Assembly: GCF_017884005.1 (NCBI RefSeq)
Contig: NZ_QFAY01000018.1
Span: 1-64,000 of the forward strand
Length of the DNA: 64,000 bases
Direction of reading: 5' to 3'
From: Streptococcus panodentis
GTDB lineage: Bacteria > Bacillota > Bacilli > Lactobacillales > Streptococcaceae
Shown here in pieces: positions 22,738-29,730 of the stretch. How positions within the stretch are numbered: the stretch's first letter is position 1; every line of letters begins with the position of its first letter. Position numbers and translations under genes: made by a program. The notes below the pieces were generated by a model, which was not told the DNA's origin, did not search any database, and saw nothing but the letters and a program-made list of their open reading frames with translations.

Positions 22738-23175
22738 ATGAACCTAATCCAGTGCGAACAAAACCCATTCACCTGCAAAGTATTCTGCAAGGAATGCGGA
22801 GGTCTATTTGGTCGAAAGAACTGGACAACCAGTAGAGGAAAGCGGCCTGTCTGGCATTGCAATAACCGCTACAAGGTAAAAGGAGTCCAGGGGTGCACTA
22901 ATCGCTATATTGATGAAGAAACCCTGCAGCAGGCTTTTCTCAGAGCCTTAGAAATTTTGAGGGAAAACAAGGACACGCTTTTAGAAAAATGGGCCAACTT
23001 TAGTGAGGATCAAAAGCTGGAGAAGTACCATTCGGAGCAACTGAAGAAACTAGTTGAGAGTGACCAGACTGCATTTGATGGACGAAGGATGTGCCAGGTG
23101 TTAGAGAAAATAGCACTCGGGGAAGACGGCTGCATCAGTATTAAATTTTTAGAAGGAACAGAAGTTGATTTATAG
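22738..23175 (+). pseudogene. Large serine recombinase, C-terminal remnant 1
   Basis: The 145-codon frame encodes the recombinase zinc-ribbon region, with the first cysteine pair in FCKECGG, then WHCNNRYKVKGVQGC and the helical tail IDEETLQQAFLRALEILREN. The catalytic serine domain and most of the DNA-binding part (350-400 residues) are missing. It lies directly after the attachment-like repeat, where an integrase gene is expected. A second, independently decayed homologue follows the other repeat at 27200. Non-functional as a recombinase. Confidence 0.8.
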
Positions 23176-23327
23176 GTTTGTGACAATAGGAAAGAATAGA
23201 TACTATATATTTATCTTCATTCCTATTTAGAGATTAAAATTTGTATTTTTTGAATAATATATTTGGAATTTTAGAATTAATCGTGTTACAATTTAAAGAG
23301 GAATCAATAAGAAAAGGAAATACAAAC

Positions 23328-24191
23328 GTGGGTATACTATTAGCAACAAGATTAAAAAATAGACGAAAAGAATTAAAAATGTCTCAGAGAGAACTAGCTG
23401 AGGGGATTTGTAAACAAGGTCAAATTAGTCGGTTAGAGAGTGGGGAGTTTACTCCTGGAGCTGATTTTCTGCATGCTTTGGCTAAAAAATTGAATGTTAG
23501 TATGGACTACTTTTTCGATGATCAGATTGTAGAGGAAATTAATGAGTTATCAGAGTTTAAAAAATTGGCGAAAACTTTTATCACAAATCGAAATTATGAA
23601 TCTTTGAAATATATATATGAATTGGAAAGTGTAAAAGCTCATCGCTTATCTCTAACAGATAAGTTTTATATGGAGTGGATAAAATCCTTGATAGATTTTT
23701 ATTTTTACGGACAGAAAGAAGAGGCAATTACACAATTAGAGAATATGCTATCTCAGTTAAGTGTATCTGACTTGAACTACCTTCAAGTTTCAAATACTCT
23801 ATTCAATTTTTATTATGATATTGAAGATTTAGAACGTTTTAATGAGATTAGAGACAAGCTAGAGCATCAAGTGAATCAACTTAATTTAAACACAATTGAA
23901 GAGTTAGAACTATCTATTAAGTTCAATTATAACGTTTGTCGATACCTATGGTTACAGAAAAATGTTGAAGAAGCTATAACCAAAATAACAGCTACGATAA
24001 AGCAGTGTAGTGACTATAGAACAACTTATCTTTTGGCTGATTTGTATTTATTGATGGGAAATGTCAGTGAAAGTTTTTCTTCTAAAAGTTCGGTAAAAGA
24101 ATATTTTGAGATAGCTCATTTCCTCTACAAACTTGAGGAAAATATGTCAATGACTCTGAAAGTCGAGCACTACCTTGCAGATGTCACATAA
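23328..24191 (+). CDS. PlcR/TprA-like peptide-responsive transcription regulator (HTH + TPR)
   Basis: A 287-residue regulator. Residues 1 to about 70 form an XRE-type helix-turn-helix (RLKNRRKELKMSQRELAEG, then QGQISRLESGEFTP). The remaining 210 residues are helical repeats of TPR type that in the RRNPPA families (Rgg, PlcR, PrgX, TprA) bind imported signalling peptides. Length and layout match pneumococcal TprA. I chose GTG 23328 because AAAAGGAAA precedes it and homologous proteins begin near there; an upstream in-frame start at 23241 would add 29 non-family residues. The gene encoding its likely peptide partner lies 150 bases downstream. The region is AT-rich compared with flanking core genes. 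The direction of control (repressor relieved by peptide, as in TprA/PhrA) is inferred. Confidence 0.82.
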   Translation: MGILLATRLKNRRKELKMSQRELAEGICKQGQISRLESGEFTPGADFLHALAKKLNVSMDYFFDDQIVEEINELSEFKKLAKTFITNRNYESLKYIYELESVKAHRLSLTDKFYMEWIKSLIDFYFYGQKEEAITQLENMLSQLSVSDLNYLQVSNTLFNFYYDIEDLERFNEIRDKLEHQVNQLNLNTIEELELSIKFNYNVCRYLWLQKNVEEAITKITATIKQCSDYRTTYLLADLYLLMGNVSESFSSKSSVKEYFEIAHFLYKLEENMSMTLKVEHYLADVT

Positions 24192-24286
24192 TAATGAAAA
24201 CAATGTTCAACGAAGAGCATTGTTTTTAATTGCATTAGATACATAAAAGTATTAAATTAAAAAAAATAAAAAAATTATAAAAACTC

Positions 24287-24315
24287 TAGACAAGATAATT
24301 TTGAAGTGATAAAAT
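24287..24315 (+). promoter_or_regulatory. Promoter of the Phr-like peptide gene
   Basis: TAGACA (24287-24292), 17 bases, then TAAAAT (24310-24315), with TG one base before the -10. It is preceded by a long A/T tract from 24252 that could bend DNA or act as an UP element. It is the probable target of the adjacent regulator. Confidence 0.65.
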
Positions 24316-24343
24316 AAATGTAAGAAAACAAGAGGAGAGACAT

Positions 24344-24478
24344 ATGAAGAGTTTGTTTAGGAAAACAGTTGCTTTGTTAGTTATGGGTTTAATCCTATTA
24401 GGAATTGCAGGAGGACCTCGAGTCCATAAGATGACTAGAGGTATCGATCTAGGCCCTGCAAATGGAAAAATTTTTTAA
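24344..24478 (+). CDS. Phr-like secreted signalling peptide precursor, 44 residues
   Basis: The frame begins MKSLFRKTVALLVMGLI: a short basic start and a hydrophobic core typical of exported Phr and SHP pre-peptides. The polar C terminus contains TRGIDLGPANGKIF. The segment GIDLGPA resembles the mature PhrA peptides of pneumococcal TprA systems, which contain a G-L-D-V-G core. AGAGGAGAG lies six bases before the start. It sits directly downstream of a TprA-like regulator and upstream of a putative modified-peptide gene, the organisation expected for an autoinducing pheromone. The processing site and mature peptide are not known. It would be exported by Sec, trimmed outside the cell and re-imported by an oligopeptide permease. 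Confidence 0.72.
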   Translation: MKSLFRKTVALLVMGLILLGIAGGPRVHKMTRGIDLGPANGKIF

Positions 24479-24515
24479 CTATTCAGTAATCTATAACGCC
24501 AATTATGAGGTTTGA

Positions 24516-24546
24516 TAAGATTTGTCCTCGCAGGATAAAAATCTTA
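24516..24546 (+). promoter_or_regulatory. Intercistronic hairpin between the two small peptide genes
   Basis: TAAGATTT..TCCT / AGGA..AAAATCTTA with a CGC loop forms a long stem with one small bulge. It is not followed by a T run, so RNA processing, stabilisation or partial attenuation are as likely as termination. Confidence 0.45.
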
Positions 24547-24575
24547 AATATATTTATGAAAGGATAATACATACT

Positions 24576-24689
24576 ATGGAAAATACAGATCTTACTCTAA
24601 AACAAGAAAATGTTTCTATCGATGTTGATGATATTGATGTAGCTGCTCTCTTGATGGGAAGAAATCAGCCAAGTCAGCATAAATGCTAA
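24576..24689 (+). CDS. Candidate RiPP (lanthipeptide-like) precursor, 37 residues
   Basis: The product starts MENTDLTLKQENVSIDVDD and ends in GRNQPSQHKC. The N-terminal two thirds are acidic and helix-forming, like a leader peptide (DDIDVAALLMG); the last nine residues are basic or polar with one Ser and a terminal Cys, like a small core. A GAAAGGA site lies upstream. The next gene is an ABC exporter and the one after has a LanC-like motif. After the TAA stop the frame continues with codons for S-T-F-C and then TGA, so the ancestral core may have been longer and richer in ring-forming residues. No dehydratase gene is present nearby. The functional class is inference. Confidence 0.55.
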   Translation: MENTDLTLKQENVSIDVDDIDVAALLMGRNQPSQHKC

Positions 24690-24703
24690 AGTACATTTTG
24701 TTG

Positions 24704-24740
24704 AGTCGGGGGGGATAATCATTATCGCTCCTGATTTTTA
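24704..24740 (+). terminator. Terminator or attenuator after the precursor gene
   Basis: Nested stem: TCGGGGG pairs with CTCCTGA around GATAAT/ATTATC, followed by TTTTTATT. Such partial terminators between an abundant precursor and its exporter are usual in bacteriocin operons. Confidence 0.65.
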
Positions 24741-24779
24741 TTAGGTTATTTTTATTAAAGAAGTTACAAAGAATCTCAA

Positions 24780-26375
24780 ATGAAAAAATATTTTTATCAA
24801 AATCCTTTTTTAGTAGGCCAATTTTTAATAGTAAATATCATTGGCGCAATTTCTGTATTGAGCTTAGCTTTTGTTCTAGAAGGTATCATTGATTCTATTT
24901 CAAATGTTAACTCAGAAACATTCATATTCTACGTAGTGTTGTTATTAGTTTATATAGTTTTTGATTCCTTAATGGAGTATTGTGTTGAAGTTTCAAATCA
25001 GAAATTGATTCAAAAAATTTTACATGATATACGAAGTGATTTGACTGATAGTAACGGAGGAAAGTCCTTGCTTGCTATCTATCGTAGCAATCCTGAAATG
25101 TATATTTCAACCTATACTAATGAACTAGAAGTCTTAGAAAAACAATACTTAGAACAAATTATTAGTATAACTAATGATATTTTGGTTTTTGTTTTTGCTT
25201 CGATCATATCTTTATTTTTACAACCGTCTTATACTATCATAATGGTTATTTTGAGTTTACTCCCTCTTTTTTATCCTTTGTTAACTCAAAATTCTTTACA
25301 AAAAGCAAGAGATGTGAGCGTAAAATCAAAAGAAAACTATTTTAATGTGGTATCAGATTTTTACTTTGGTTTAAAGACAGTCAAGCTATTTGAAGCAGTG
25401 CACTCTTTCACTGATATTGTGAATTCAAAAAGTAAGCAGTTGAGAAAATCAAACGTGGCTTATTATAGAAAAGCAAATTCAATAGAAGCGATATCATATG
25501 CAATAACAATGATTGTAAACCAGGGAGCTTGGGTAGTTGGAGGATTTTTTGTCCTTAAGGGGAGGCTTTCTCTAGGAGAATTTATTGGACTCCGTCAATT
25601 AGTGATGTATATTACTTATCCAATTACTAACATGAAGCATAGCTATACGGATATCTTATCTTCAAAGAAATTGGTTAATGATTTAGTTAAAACGATAAAG
25701 CAAGTACCAGCTGAAGCATCTAATAGGGAAAATATAAAAATTGATACAATCGAACTGGTTAATTTTGGAATATTAGGAGAGAAACAAAATATATTACAAA
25801 ATATAAATTTAACATTTGAGATAGGTAAAAAATATCTCATTGTTGGAAAAAGTGGAAGTGGGAAAAGTACACTTTTGAATTCTTTGATAGGTTTGATACC
25901 AGATGGTTTTAATACTACTGGGAGCATTTTAGTTAATGGGCAGGATTTTACTAGTATCAAGTTAGATTACTCATCAGTTGCTTATGTGGAGCAGAAAACG
26001 TTTATTTTTGATAAACCAGCCATTGACAATTTAACAATGTATAAAGATTATGATAAAGGTCTACTTCATCAAGTGTTGCAGAAGGTCAGTTTAGAAACTA
26101 TTAATTTAGAGGATGAAATCAAAAATAAGTTATCTGGTGGGCAAGAGAGGAGGCTAGATTTTGCTAGATCTCTACTTGCTAATAAAGAAATTTTACTTTT
26201 GGATGAGGTTACATCGTCTTTAGATAAAGAAAATAGATTGCGTATTGAAGAATTAGTAGCCTCATTGCAAGGAAAAATGATTATTTGTATTGCTCACGAA
26301 CCATCAGATAATTTTATCTCAATGTTTGATGAAGTGTTAACTCTTGAAGAAGGGATGATTAAATCAAACTCTTAA
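24780..26375 (+). CDS. ABC exporter (fused permease-ATPase), probable peptide exporter
   Basis: A 531-residue half-transporter. Residues 1 to about 310 hold five to six membrane helices. The ATPase domain has Walker A VGKSGSGKST (about residue 360), signature KLSGGQERR, Walker B LLLDEVTSSLD and the H-loop IAHEPSD. There is no N-terminal C39 peptidase domain, so leader removal, if it occurs, needs another protease, as in class I lanthipeptide LanT proteins. It probably works as a homodimer exporting the 24576 peptide. The ribosome-binding site is weak. Base composition is AT-rich, like the rest of the island. Confidence 0.8.
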   Translation: MKKYFYQNPFLVGQFLIVNIIGAISVLSLAFVLEGIIDSISNVNSETFIFYVVLLLVYIVFDSLMEYCVEVSNQKLIQKILHDIRSDLTDSNGGKSLLAIYRSNPEMYISTYTNELEVLEKQYLEQIISITNDILVFVFASIISLFLQPSYTIIMVILSLLPLFYPLLTQNSLQKARDVSVKSKENYFNVVSDFYFGLKTVKLFEAVHSFTDIVNSKSKQLRKSNVAYYRKANSIEAISYAITMIVNQGAWVVGGFFVLKGRLSLGEFIGLRQLVMYITYPITNMKHSYTDILSSKKLVNDLVKTIKQVPAEASNRENIKIDTIELVNFGILGEKQNILQNINLTFEIGKKYLIVGKSGSGKSTLLNSLIGLIPDGFNTTGSILVNGQDFTSIKLDYSSVAYVEQKTFIFDKPAIDNLTMYKDYDKGLLHQVLQKVSLETINLEDEIKNKLSGGQERRLDFARSLLANKEILLLDEVTSSLDKENRLRIEELVASLQGKMIICIAHEPSDNFISMFDEVLTLEEGMIKSNS

Positions 26376-26412
26376 TTATAAGATATAATAATCTAGACTT
26401 TCCATACTTTTA

Positions 26413-26754
26413 TTGCTATACTCACTATCAGTTGAACAGGAAATAAGTAGTTACTTGTATAATGAAATATTCTGCATATTTGATAGCAGTAGAGATTGGA
26501 AATATGATGATTTATATCTTTGTCGCGGTTATGCAGGGATGAGTGTTATGATGTGTGCATTCAACTATATAGGAAAAAATAGAATGTTTGTAAGAGAGAA
26601 GCTTTATGAAGAATTACAAAATAGTAAAAATTTACTTGGTAATCTAAATGAATCACCAAATATAATAGAAAATTACTTAGGAGTTGTATTGGCTCTTATT
26701 AACGATTATTCTAATAAAGTAGACATTCTGAACAAGATTATGTTAACACTATGA
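26413..26754 (+). CDS. Short LanC-like protein, probably truncated
   Basis: A frame of about 113 codons, opening with TTG or starting further upstream in a degraded sequence. It contains KYDDLYLCRGYAGMSVMMCAFNY, which resembles the first helical toroid repeat of LanC cyclases (the SLSHGYPGI-type motif), then a helical segment. LanC proteins are about 400 residues with zinc ligands (Cys, Cys-His) in their C-terminal half; none of that is present. No good ribosome-binding site is seen. A terminator follows the stop immediately, so this may be an internally deleted gene. The assignment rests on one motif and is tentative. Confidence 0.4.
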   Translation: MLYSLSVEQEISSYLYNEIFCIFDSSRDWKYDDLYLCRGYAGMSVMMCAFNYIGKNRMFVREKLYEELQNSKNLLGNLNESPNIIENYLGVVLALINDYSNKVDILNKIMLTL

Positions 26755-26778
26755 AAACTGAGTCAATCTCAGTTTTTT
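26754..26778 (+). terminator. Terminator of the peptide locus
   Basis: AAAACTGAG / CTCAGTTTT with a TCAAT loop and six T residues. It ends the exporter operon. Confidence 0.85.
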
Positions 26779-26800
26779 GTTTATTTAAAACATATAACTG

Positions 26801-26829
26801 TTGCTTTTGTCACATTAAAAGTATATAAT
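26801..26829 (+). promoter_or_regulatory. Promoter of the DeoR-family remnant
   Basis: TTGCTT, 17 bases, TATAAT: a good sigma-A promoter that survives ahead of a truncated repressor gene. It would now transcribe into the second attachment-like repeat. Confidence 0.6.
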
Positions 26830-26858
26830 AAACAGAAAAAGCACAAGAAGGTAGTAAA

Positions 26859-26969
26859 ATGAGGAAACAGGAGCGATTAGATGAGATTGTGAACCTTGTC
26901 AATAAGACGGGAACAATCTATGTTCGAGATATTATGGAAACCATGAACGTCTCAGACATGACATGTTGA
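26859..26969 (+). pseudogene. DeoR-family (LacR-like) repressor, N-terminal remnant
   Basis: 36 codons beginning [20 protein letters not shown], followed by a helix-turn-helix with NVSDMT. These are the first residues of DeoR-family sugar repressors such as the tagatose-pathway repressor LacR. After SDMT the sequence switches into the rlmCD-derived repeat and stops two codons later. About 215 residues are lost. It marks a recombination junction at CATG shared by both sequences. Confidence 0.8.
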
Positions 26970-27183
26970 GGCAGTATCACTGCTTATACGAGCTGATTCA
27001 TCAGCGAAGTAGAAGTAGATGTTCTGCCCATGTGATAGGACTCGGAGAATGAGGAGGCTTGGCCAACGAAATGAATCGCAAAGTCCGAACCGCTGAGTGT
27101 GCAGCTCTGCTGGTGAAAGCCTAGAAATCTTTTAGCGAAAAGTTTTATGAAGTCACTAGAAACAGTGGCTTTTTAGCTTTGGT
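26962..27183 (+). repeat. Direct repeat, copy 2: duplicated rlmCD 3' end (attachment-like)
   Basis: Nearly the same as 22497-22717, including the last codons of rlmCD, the downstream block and the terminator, but not preceded by rlmCD. Differences cluster around 27057-27080. With copy 1 it brackets a 4.2-kb accessory segment. Confidence 0.8.
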
Positions 27184-27199
27184 TGGGATATACGTTTAA

Positions 27200-27457
27200 G
27201 ATGAAGAAACGCTTCAGCAAGCTTTCCTCAGGGCTATAGAGGTTCTTCGAGAAAATAAGGAAAAGCTAGAAGAGAAGTGGGAAAGTTTTAGTGAAAAACA
27301 AAAGCTACAGAAGTACTATGCGCTTCAACTAAAAGAACTCCTTGATAATGAGCAGCAATCATTTGATGGAAGAAAGATGTGCCAGATTCTTGAAAAAATT
27401 AACCTTGGAGATGAAAACTACAGATTTTCCTATTTTGGATTACTTGGGTTATATTAG
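27200..27457 (+). pseudogene. Large serine recombinase, C-terminal remnant 2
   Basis: 85 codons starting DEETLQQAFLRAIEVLRENK and continuing with SFDGRKMCQILEKINLG, homologous to the tail of remnant 1 (22738-23175) but diverged. It has no start, no zinc ribbon and no catalytic domain. Its placement after repeat copy 2 reproduces the arrangement at copy 1, so two related elements, or one duplicated end, have been here. Confidence 0.75.
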
Positions 27458-27512
27458 TAATTTATTTATGATGATTAAAAAACCAAAACTTTTCTAATAT
27501 TTGAAATATTTA

Positions 27513-27541
27513 TTGATTTAATAGCTTATTAGCAGTATAAT
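27513..27541 (+). promoter_or_regulatory. Promoter before the 17-residue peptide
   Basis: TTGATT, 17 bases, TATAAT. It drives the short frame at 27580 and probably the SdpI-like gene at 27664. Confidence 0.65.
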
Positions 27542-27579
27542 TGTCATGAAGTAAAGCACAAAGGTAGAGAGGTGCCAAA

Positions 27580-27633
27580 ATGAACTCAATTAAATGTCTA
27601 TTCAGAATCCATTATTACAATACATTAAATTGA
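27580..27633 (+). CDS. Possible 17-residue peptide
   Basis: The frame MNSIKCLFRIHYYNTLN is preceded by AGAGAGGTG at good spacing and by a clear promoter. It is basic and aromatic with one Cys. It could be a leader peptide, a small toxin or a translated upstream frame for the SdpI-like gene 30 bases downstream. Translation is unproven. Confidence 0.35.
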   Translation: MNSIKCLFRIHYYNTLN

Positions 27634-27663
27634 AGCAAGTGATGGACTGAACTCAGGATTGTC

Positions 27664-27951
27664 ATGATTTCGATTTATATAATTATTGGTTCTCTATTTT
27701 TATGGATTTTGAATTACATTTCCCCAAATAGGAATGCTGGAGTTGGTTTACGATTTCCAAGCGCTTTTCGTACTTTAAAACAATGGCAGCAACTTCAATC
27801 TCGTTTTTATGTAATTATAATAACAGCAAACATATTGATTTTACTTTATTCACTTGTTACAAATACTAGTGAGGAGAAAGTTATTGCATACTCAATAGTT
27901 AGTGTTGTAATTTCTGGGTTAATTTCTTTTCTTTTATCTTTAAAAAAATAG
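27664..27951 (+). CDS. Small SdpI-like membrane protein
   Basis: A 95-residue protein with three hydrophobic segments (about 2-19, 46-66 and 74-92). Between the first two lies SPNRNAGVGLRFPSAFRTLKQW, which follows the PN-x-x-x-G-x-R-x-P...W pattern of the SdpI/YfhL C-terminal domain. In Bacillus, SdpI confers immunity to the SdpC toxin. Here it is much shorter than SdpI and stands near, but outside, the duplicated repeats of the peptide island. An immunity role is possible but inferred from the motif alone. CAGGATT serves as a modest ribosome-binding site. Confidence 0.55.
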   Translation: MISIYIIIGSLFLWILNYISPNRNAGVGLRFPSAFRTLKQWQQLQSRFYVIIITANILILLYSLVTNTSEEKVIAYSIVSVVISGLISFLLSLKK

Positions 27952-28045
27952 ATTAAATCTACATTTTTAGGGTATTGATTTCTCATTTCAGAAGGAACAG
28001 GGACGATATTTAAGGGCCATAGTAAAGAGCGAAACTACTCTAACT

Positions 28046-28100
28046 GTGGACTATTGGAGCACCTCGCTGCCTAGTACTAAAAGCAAACTAAAAGACTGTA
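28046..28100 (-). repeat. Interspersed repeat family B, partial copy
   Basis: On the minus strand: TACAGTCTTTTAGTTTGC, then TTTTAGTACTAGGCAGCGAG and GTGCTCCAATAGTCCAC. It matches the left half of the complete element at 29731-29892 in the opposite orientation. The remaining 27952-28141 stretch holds no gene. Confidence 0.65.
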
Positions 28101-28141
28101 CAACCTGATAAATCTGTAAATACAAAAATATTAAAAGAGAA

Positions 28142-28513
28142 CTATTTTGAAGAATTTGATAAGCGTTGGTCGGACTTAGCCGTTTGATAATCAATATACT
28201 CATGTCCCCATTTCTTTAGTTGGAAGAGAATGGGTTTGAGAGTATCTCCAAATTCAGTCAATTCATAGTCTACTCTGGGCGGAACCACAGGAAAAACAGT
28301 TCGTTTGATAATCCCGCATTCTTCCAGTTTACGCAGCTGATTGGTCAGCATACGTTGGTTGATACCGGGAATCCGTTTTCTAAGTTCACCAAAACGCAGA
28401 ATCCCCTCATCTGCGAGGTGAAACAAAATAGCCCCCTTCCAGCGTCCGCCAATGACATCCATCGCTATTTCTACAGTACAGCCAAAAGGGCAGCCTTCTT
28501 GTGTATCTCTCAT
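28142..28513 (-). CDS. HxlR-family transcription regulator
   Basis: A 123-residue winged-helix regulator. GCPFGCTVEIAMDVIGGRWKG is the characteristic HxlR N terminus with a redox-capable Cys pair (CPFGC). RFGELRKRIPGINQRMLTNQLR is the recognition helix region, and VDYELTEFGDTLKPIL the wing and dimer helix. It is divergent from the oxidoreductase gene at 28755, with a palindrome in the shared promoter. HxlR proteins often sense aldehydes, quinones or disulfide stress, which fits a quinone-reductase-like target. The start follows AAAGGAG on the minus strand. Confidence 0.88.
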   Translation of the reverse strand: MRDTQEGCPFGCTVEIAMDVIGGRWKGAILFHLADEGILRFGELRKRIPGINQRMLTNQLRKLEECGIIKRTVFPVVPPRVDYELTEFGDTLKPILFQLKKWGHEYIDYQTAKSDQRLSNSSK

Positions 28514-28565
28514 TTCATTACGCTCCTTTAGTTACGTTTTTGTTAGTATAAGCGAAAAAAGTGCC

Positions 28566-28597
28566 TACTTGTTCAAGTATAACATATCTGCTATACT
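28566..28597. promoter_or_regulatory. Divergent promoter region with palindromic operator
   Basis: TACTTG-TT-CAAGTA (28566-28579) is a palindrome overlapping the -35 TTGTTC (28569-28574) of a plus-strand promoter with -10 TATACT (28592-28597; spacing 17). It also lies near the HxlR promoter on the minus strand. It is the likely operator through which HxlR controls the oxidoreductase gene and itself. Confidence 0.6.
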
Positions 28598-28625
28598 GTA
28601 AGCAAATCATCAATGATGGTGTTTA

Positions 28626-28725
28626 TACTCTTTGAAAATCAAATGTTGACTGTGTTAAACCTCTTTGATGAACTCCAGTTCTATCTGCATCAGTTTGCCT
28701 TGTCATCTTTGATTTTCTTTGAGTA
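28626..28725. repeat. Interspersed repeat family C with both inverted ends (MITE-like)
   Basis: TACTCTTTGAAAATCAAA at the left and TTTGATTTTCTTTGAGTA at the right form imperfect 18-bp terminal inverted repeats around 64 bases without coding capacity. It is inserted between the promoter at 28569 and the oxidoreductase gene, so it is part of that gene's 5' leader. Confidence 0.65.
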
Positions 28726-28754
28726 TTATTATCACTTTCAAGGAGGTAATACAT

Positions 28755-29717
28755 ATGAAAGCATTGCAAATTACAGACTATCGTGGTCCTGAAACGATGC
28801 TCTATCAGGAGACTGAACGTCCAACTGTTCAAGAAACAGAAGTCCTTATCAAGGTTGACTATTCAGGTGTAGGACTAATTGATATCATCTTCTCCAGAGG
28901 GTTCGGAGCTCTGCCTCTTCCAGCAACACCTGGACTTGAAGTAGCAGGAACTGTTGTAGACATTGGAAAAGAGGTGAGAAATTTTCAACTAGGGGATCGG
29001 GTTGCGGGATTAACCATCAATACTTTAAAAGGCTTTTCTGAATTGGTCAGCCTTCCTGAAGATTATGTGGTTAAAATCCCTGAAAACTTAGGGATTGATA
29101 AAGCAACTGCAGCTTTAACCAATACGGCAACTGCTTTGGTACTTTTAAAGGAAATAGTCCGACTTCCAATCGGTGCTAACGTACTTGTTTATGGAGCTAC
29201 AGGAGGTTTGGGTGCTCAGGTTGGCCAAGCAGCAAAACTCTTAGGTGCTAAAAAAGTTGTTGCAGCCGTCAGCAATGAGACCAAATGTCAAAATGCGCTA
29301 GAATTAGGCTACGATGCTGCTTATTTGCGGGAAGAATGTTTCATTTCTTCTGAAGAAAAATTTGATTTAATCGTAGACCCCGTCGGTGGCGTGCAACGTA
29401 AAGATAATCTAGGAAAACTTAATCCATATGGAACACTGGCTATTGTCGGCAATGCTTCACAAGAAGAACGAGCAGATATCAATCCCGATATCTGCTGGCT
29501 GAACAATCTCAATCTTACAGGTTTTAACTTTGGTGGTTATTGCTCACATCATATCCAAAAGGTAAACGGCTACTTAATCTGGGCTCTGGAATTAGTCGCA
29601 AACAATCAAATCAAACTTCCCAAACTTTATAAAGCTCCTATTGATAATGCTGTTCAATCTTTGCTGGATTTGGAAGAAGGAAAAATCAATGGAAAATTAT
29701 TATTAAAACACCCTTAG
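28755..29717 (+). CDS. Zinc-independent MDR-family oxidoreductase (quinone-oxidoreductase-like)
   Basis: A 320-residue medium-chain dehydrogenase/reductase. The GroES-like domain (LPATPGLEVAGTVVDIG, FQLGDRVAGL) is followed by the NADP-binding VLVYGATGGLGAQVGQAA (about residue 145). The catalytic zinc ligands of alcohol dehydrogenases are absent, which places it with quinone oxidoreductases and enoyl reductases. The start at 28755 follows a perfect AAGGAGG; an in-frame start at 28719 lies inside the repeat's end. It is probably induced by electrophiles or quinones through the divergent HxlR regulator. Confidence 0.85.
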   Translation: MKALQITDYRGPETMLYQETERPTVQETEVLIKVDYSGVGLIDIIFSRGFGALPLPATPGLEVAGTVVDIGKEVRNFQLGDRVAGLTINTLKGFSELVSLPEDYVVKIPENLGIDKATAALTNTATALVLLKEIVRLPIGANVLVYGATGGLGAQVGQAAKLLGAKKVVAAVSNETKCQNALELGYDAAYLREECFISSEEKFDLIVDPVGGVQRKDNLGKLNPYGTLAIVGNASQEERADINPDICWLNNLNLTGFNFGGYCSHHIQKVNGYLIWALELVANNQIKLPKLYKAPIDNAVQSLLDLEEGKINGKLLLKHP

Positions 29718-29730
29718 TTAAAACAGCAGA

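Noticed and set aside
24704..24740. Reading the GC-rich hairpin as part of a riboswitch for the exporter gene
   Set aside because: It has a simple terminator shape with a T run and no conserved aptamer elements.
26413..26754. Interpretation as a complete LanC cyclase
   Set aside because: Only about a quarter of LanC length and no zinc ligands; at most a fragment.
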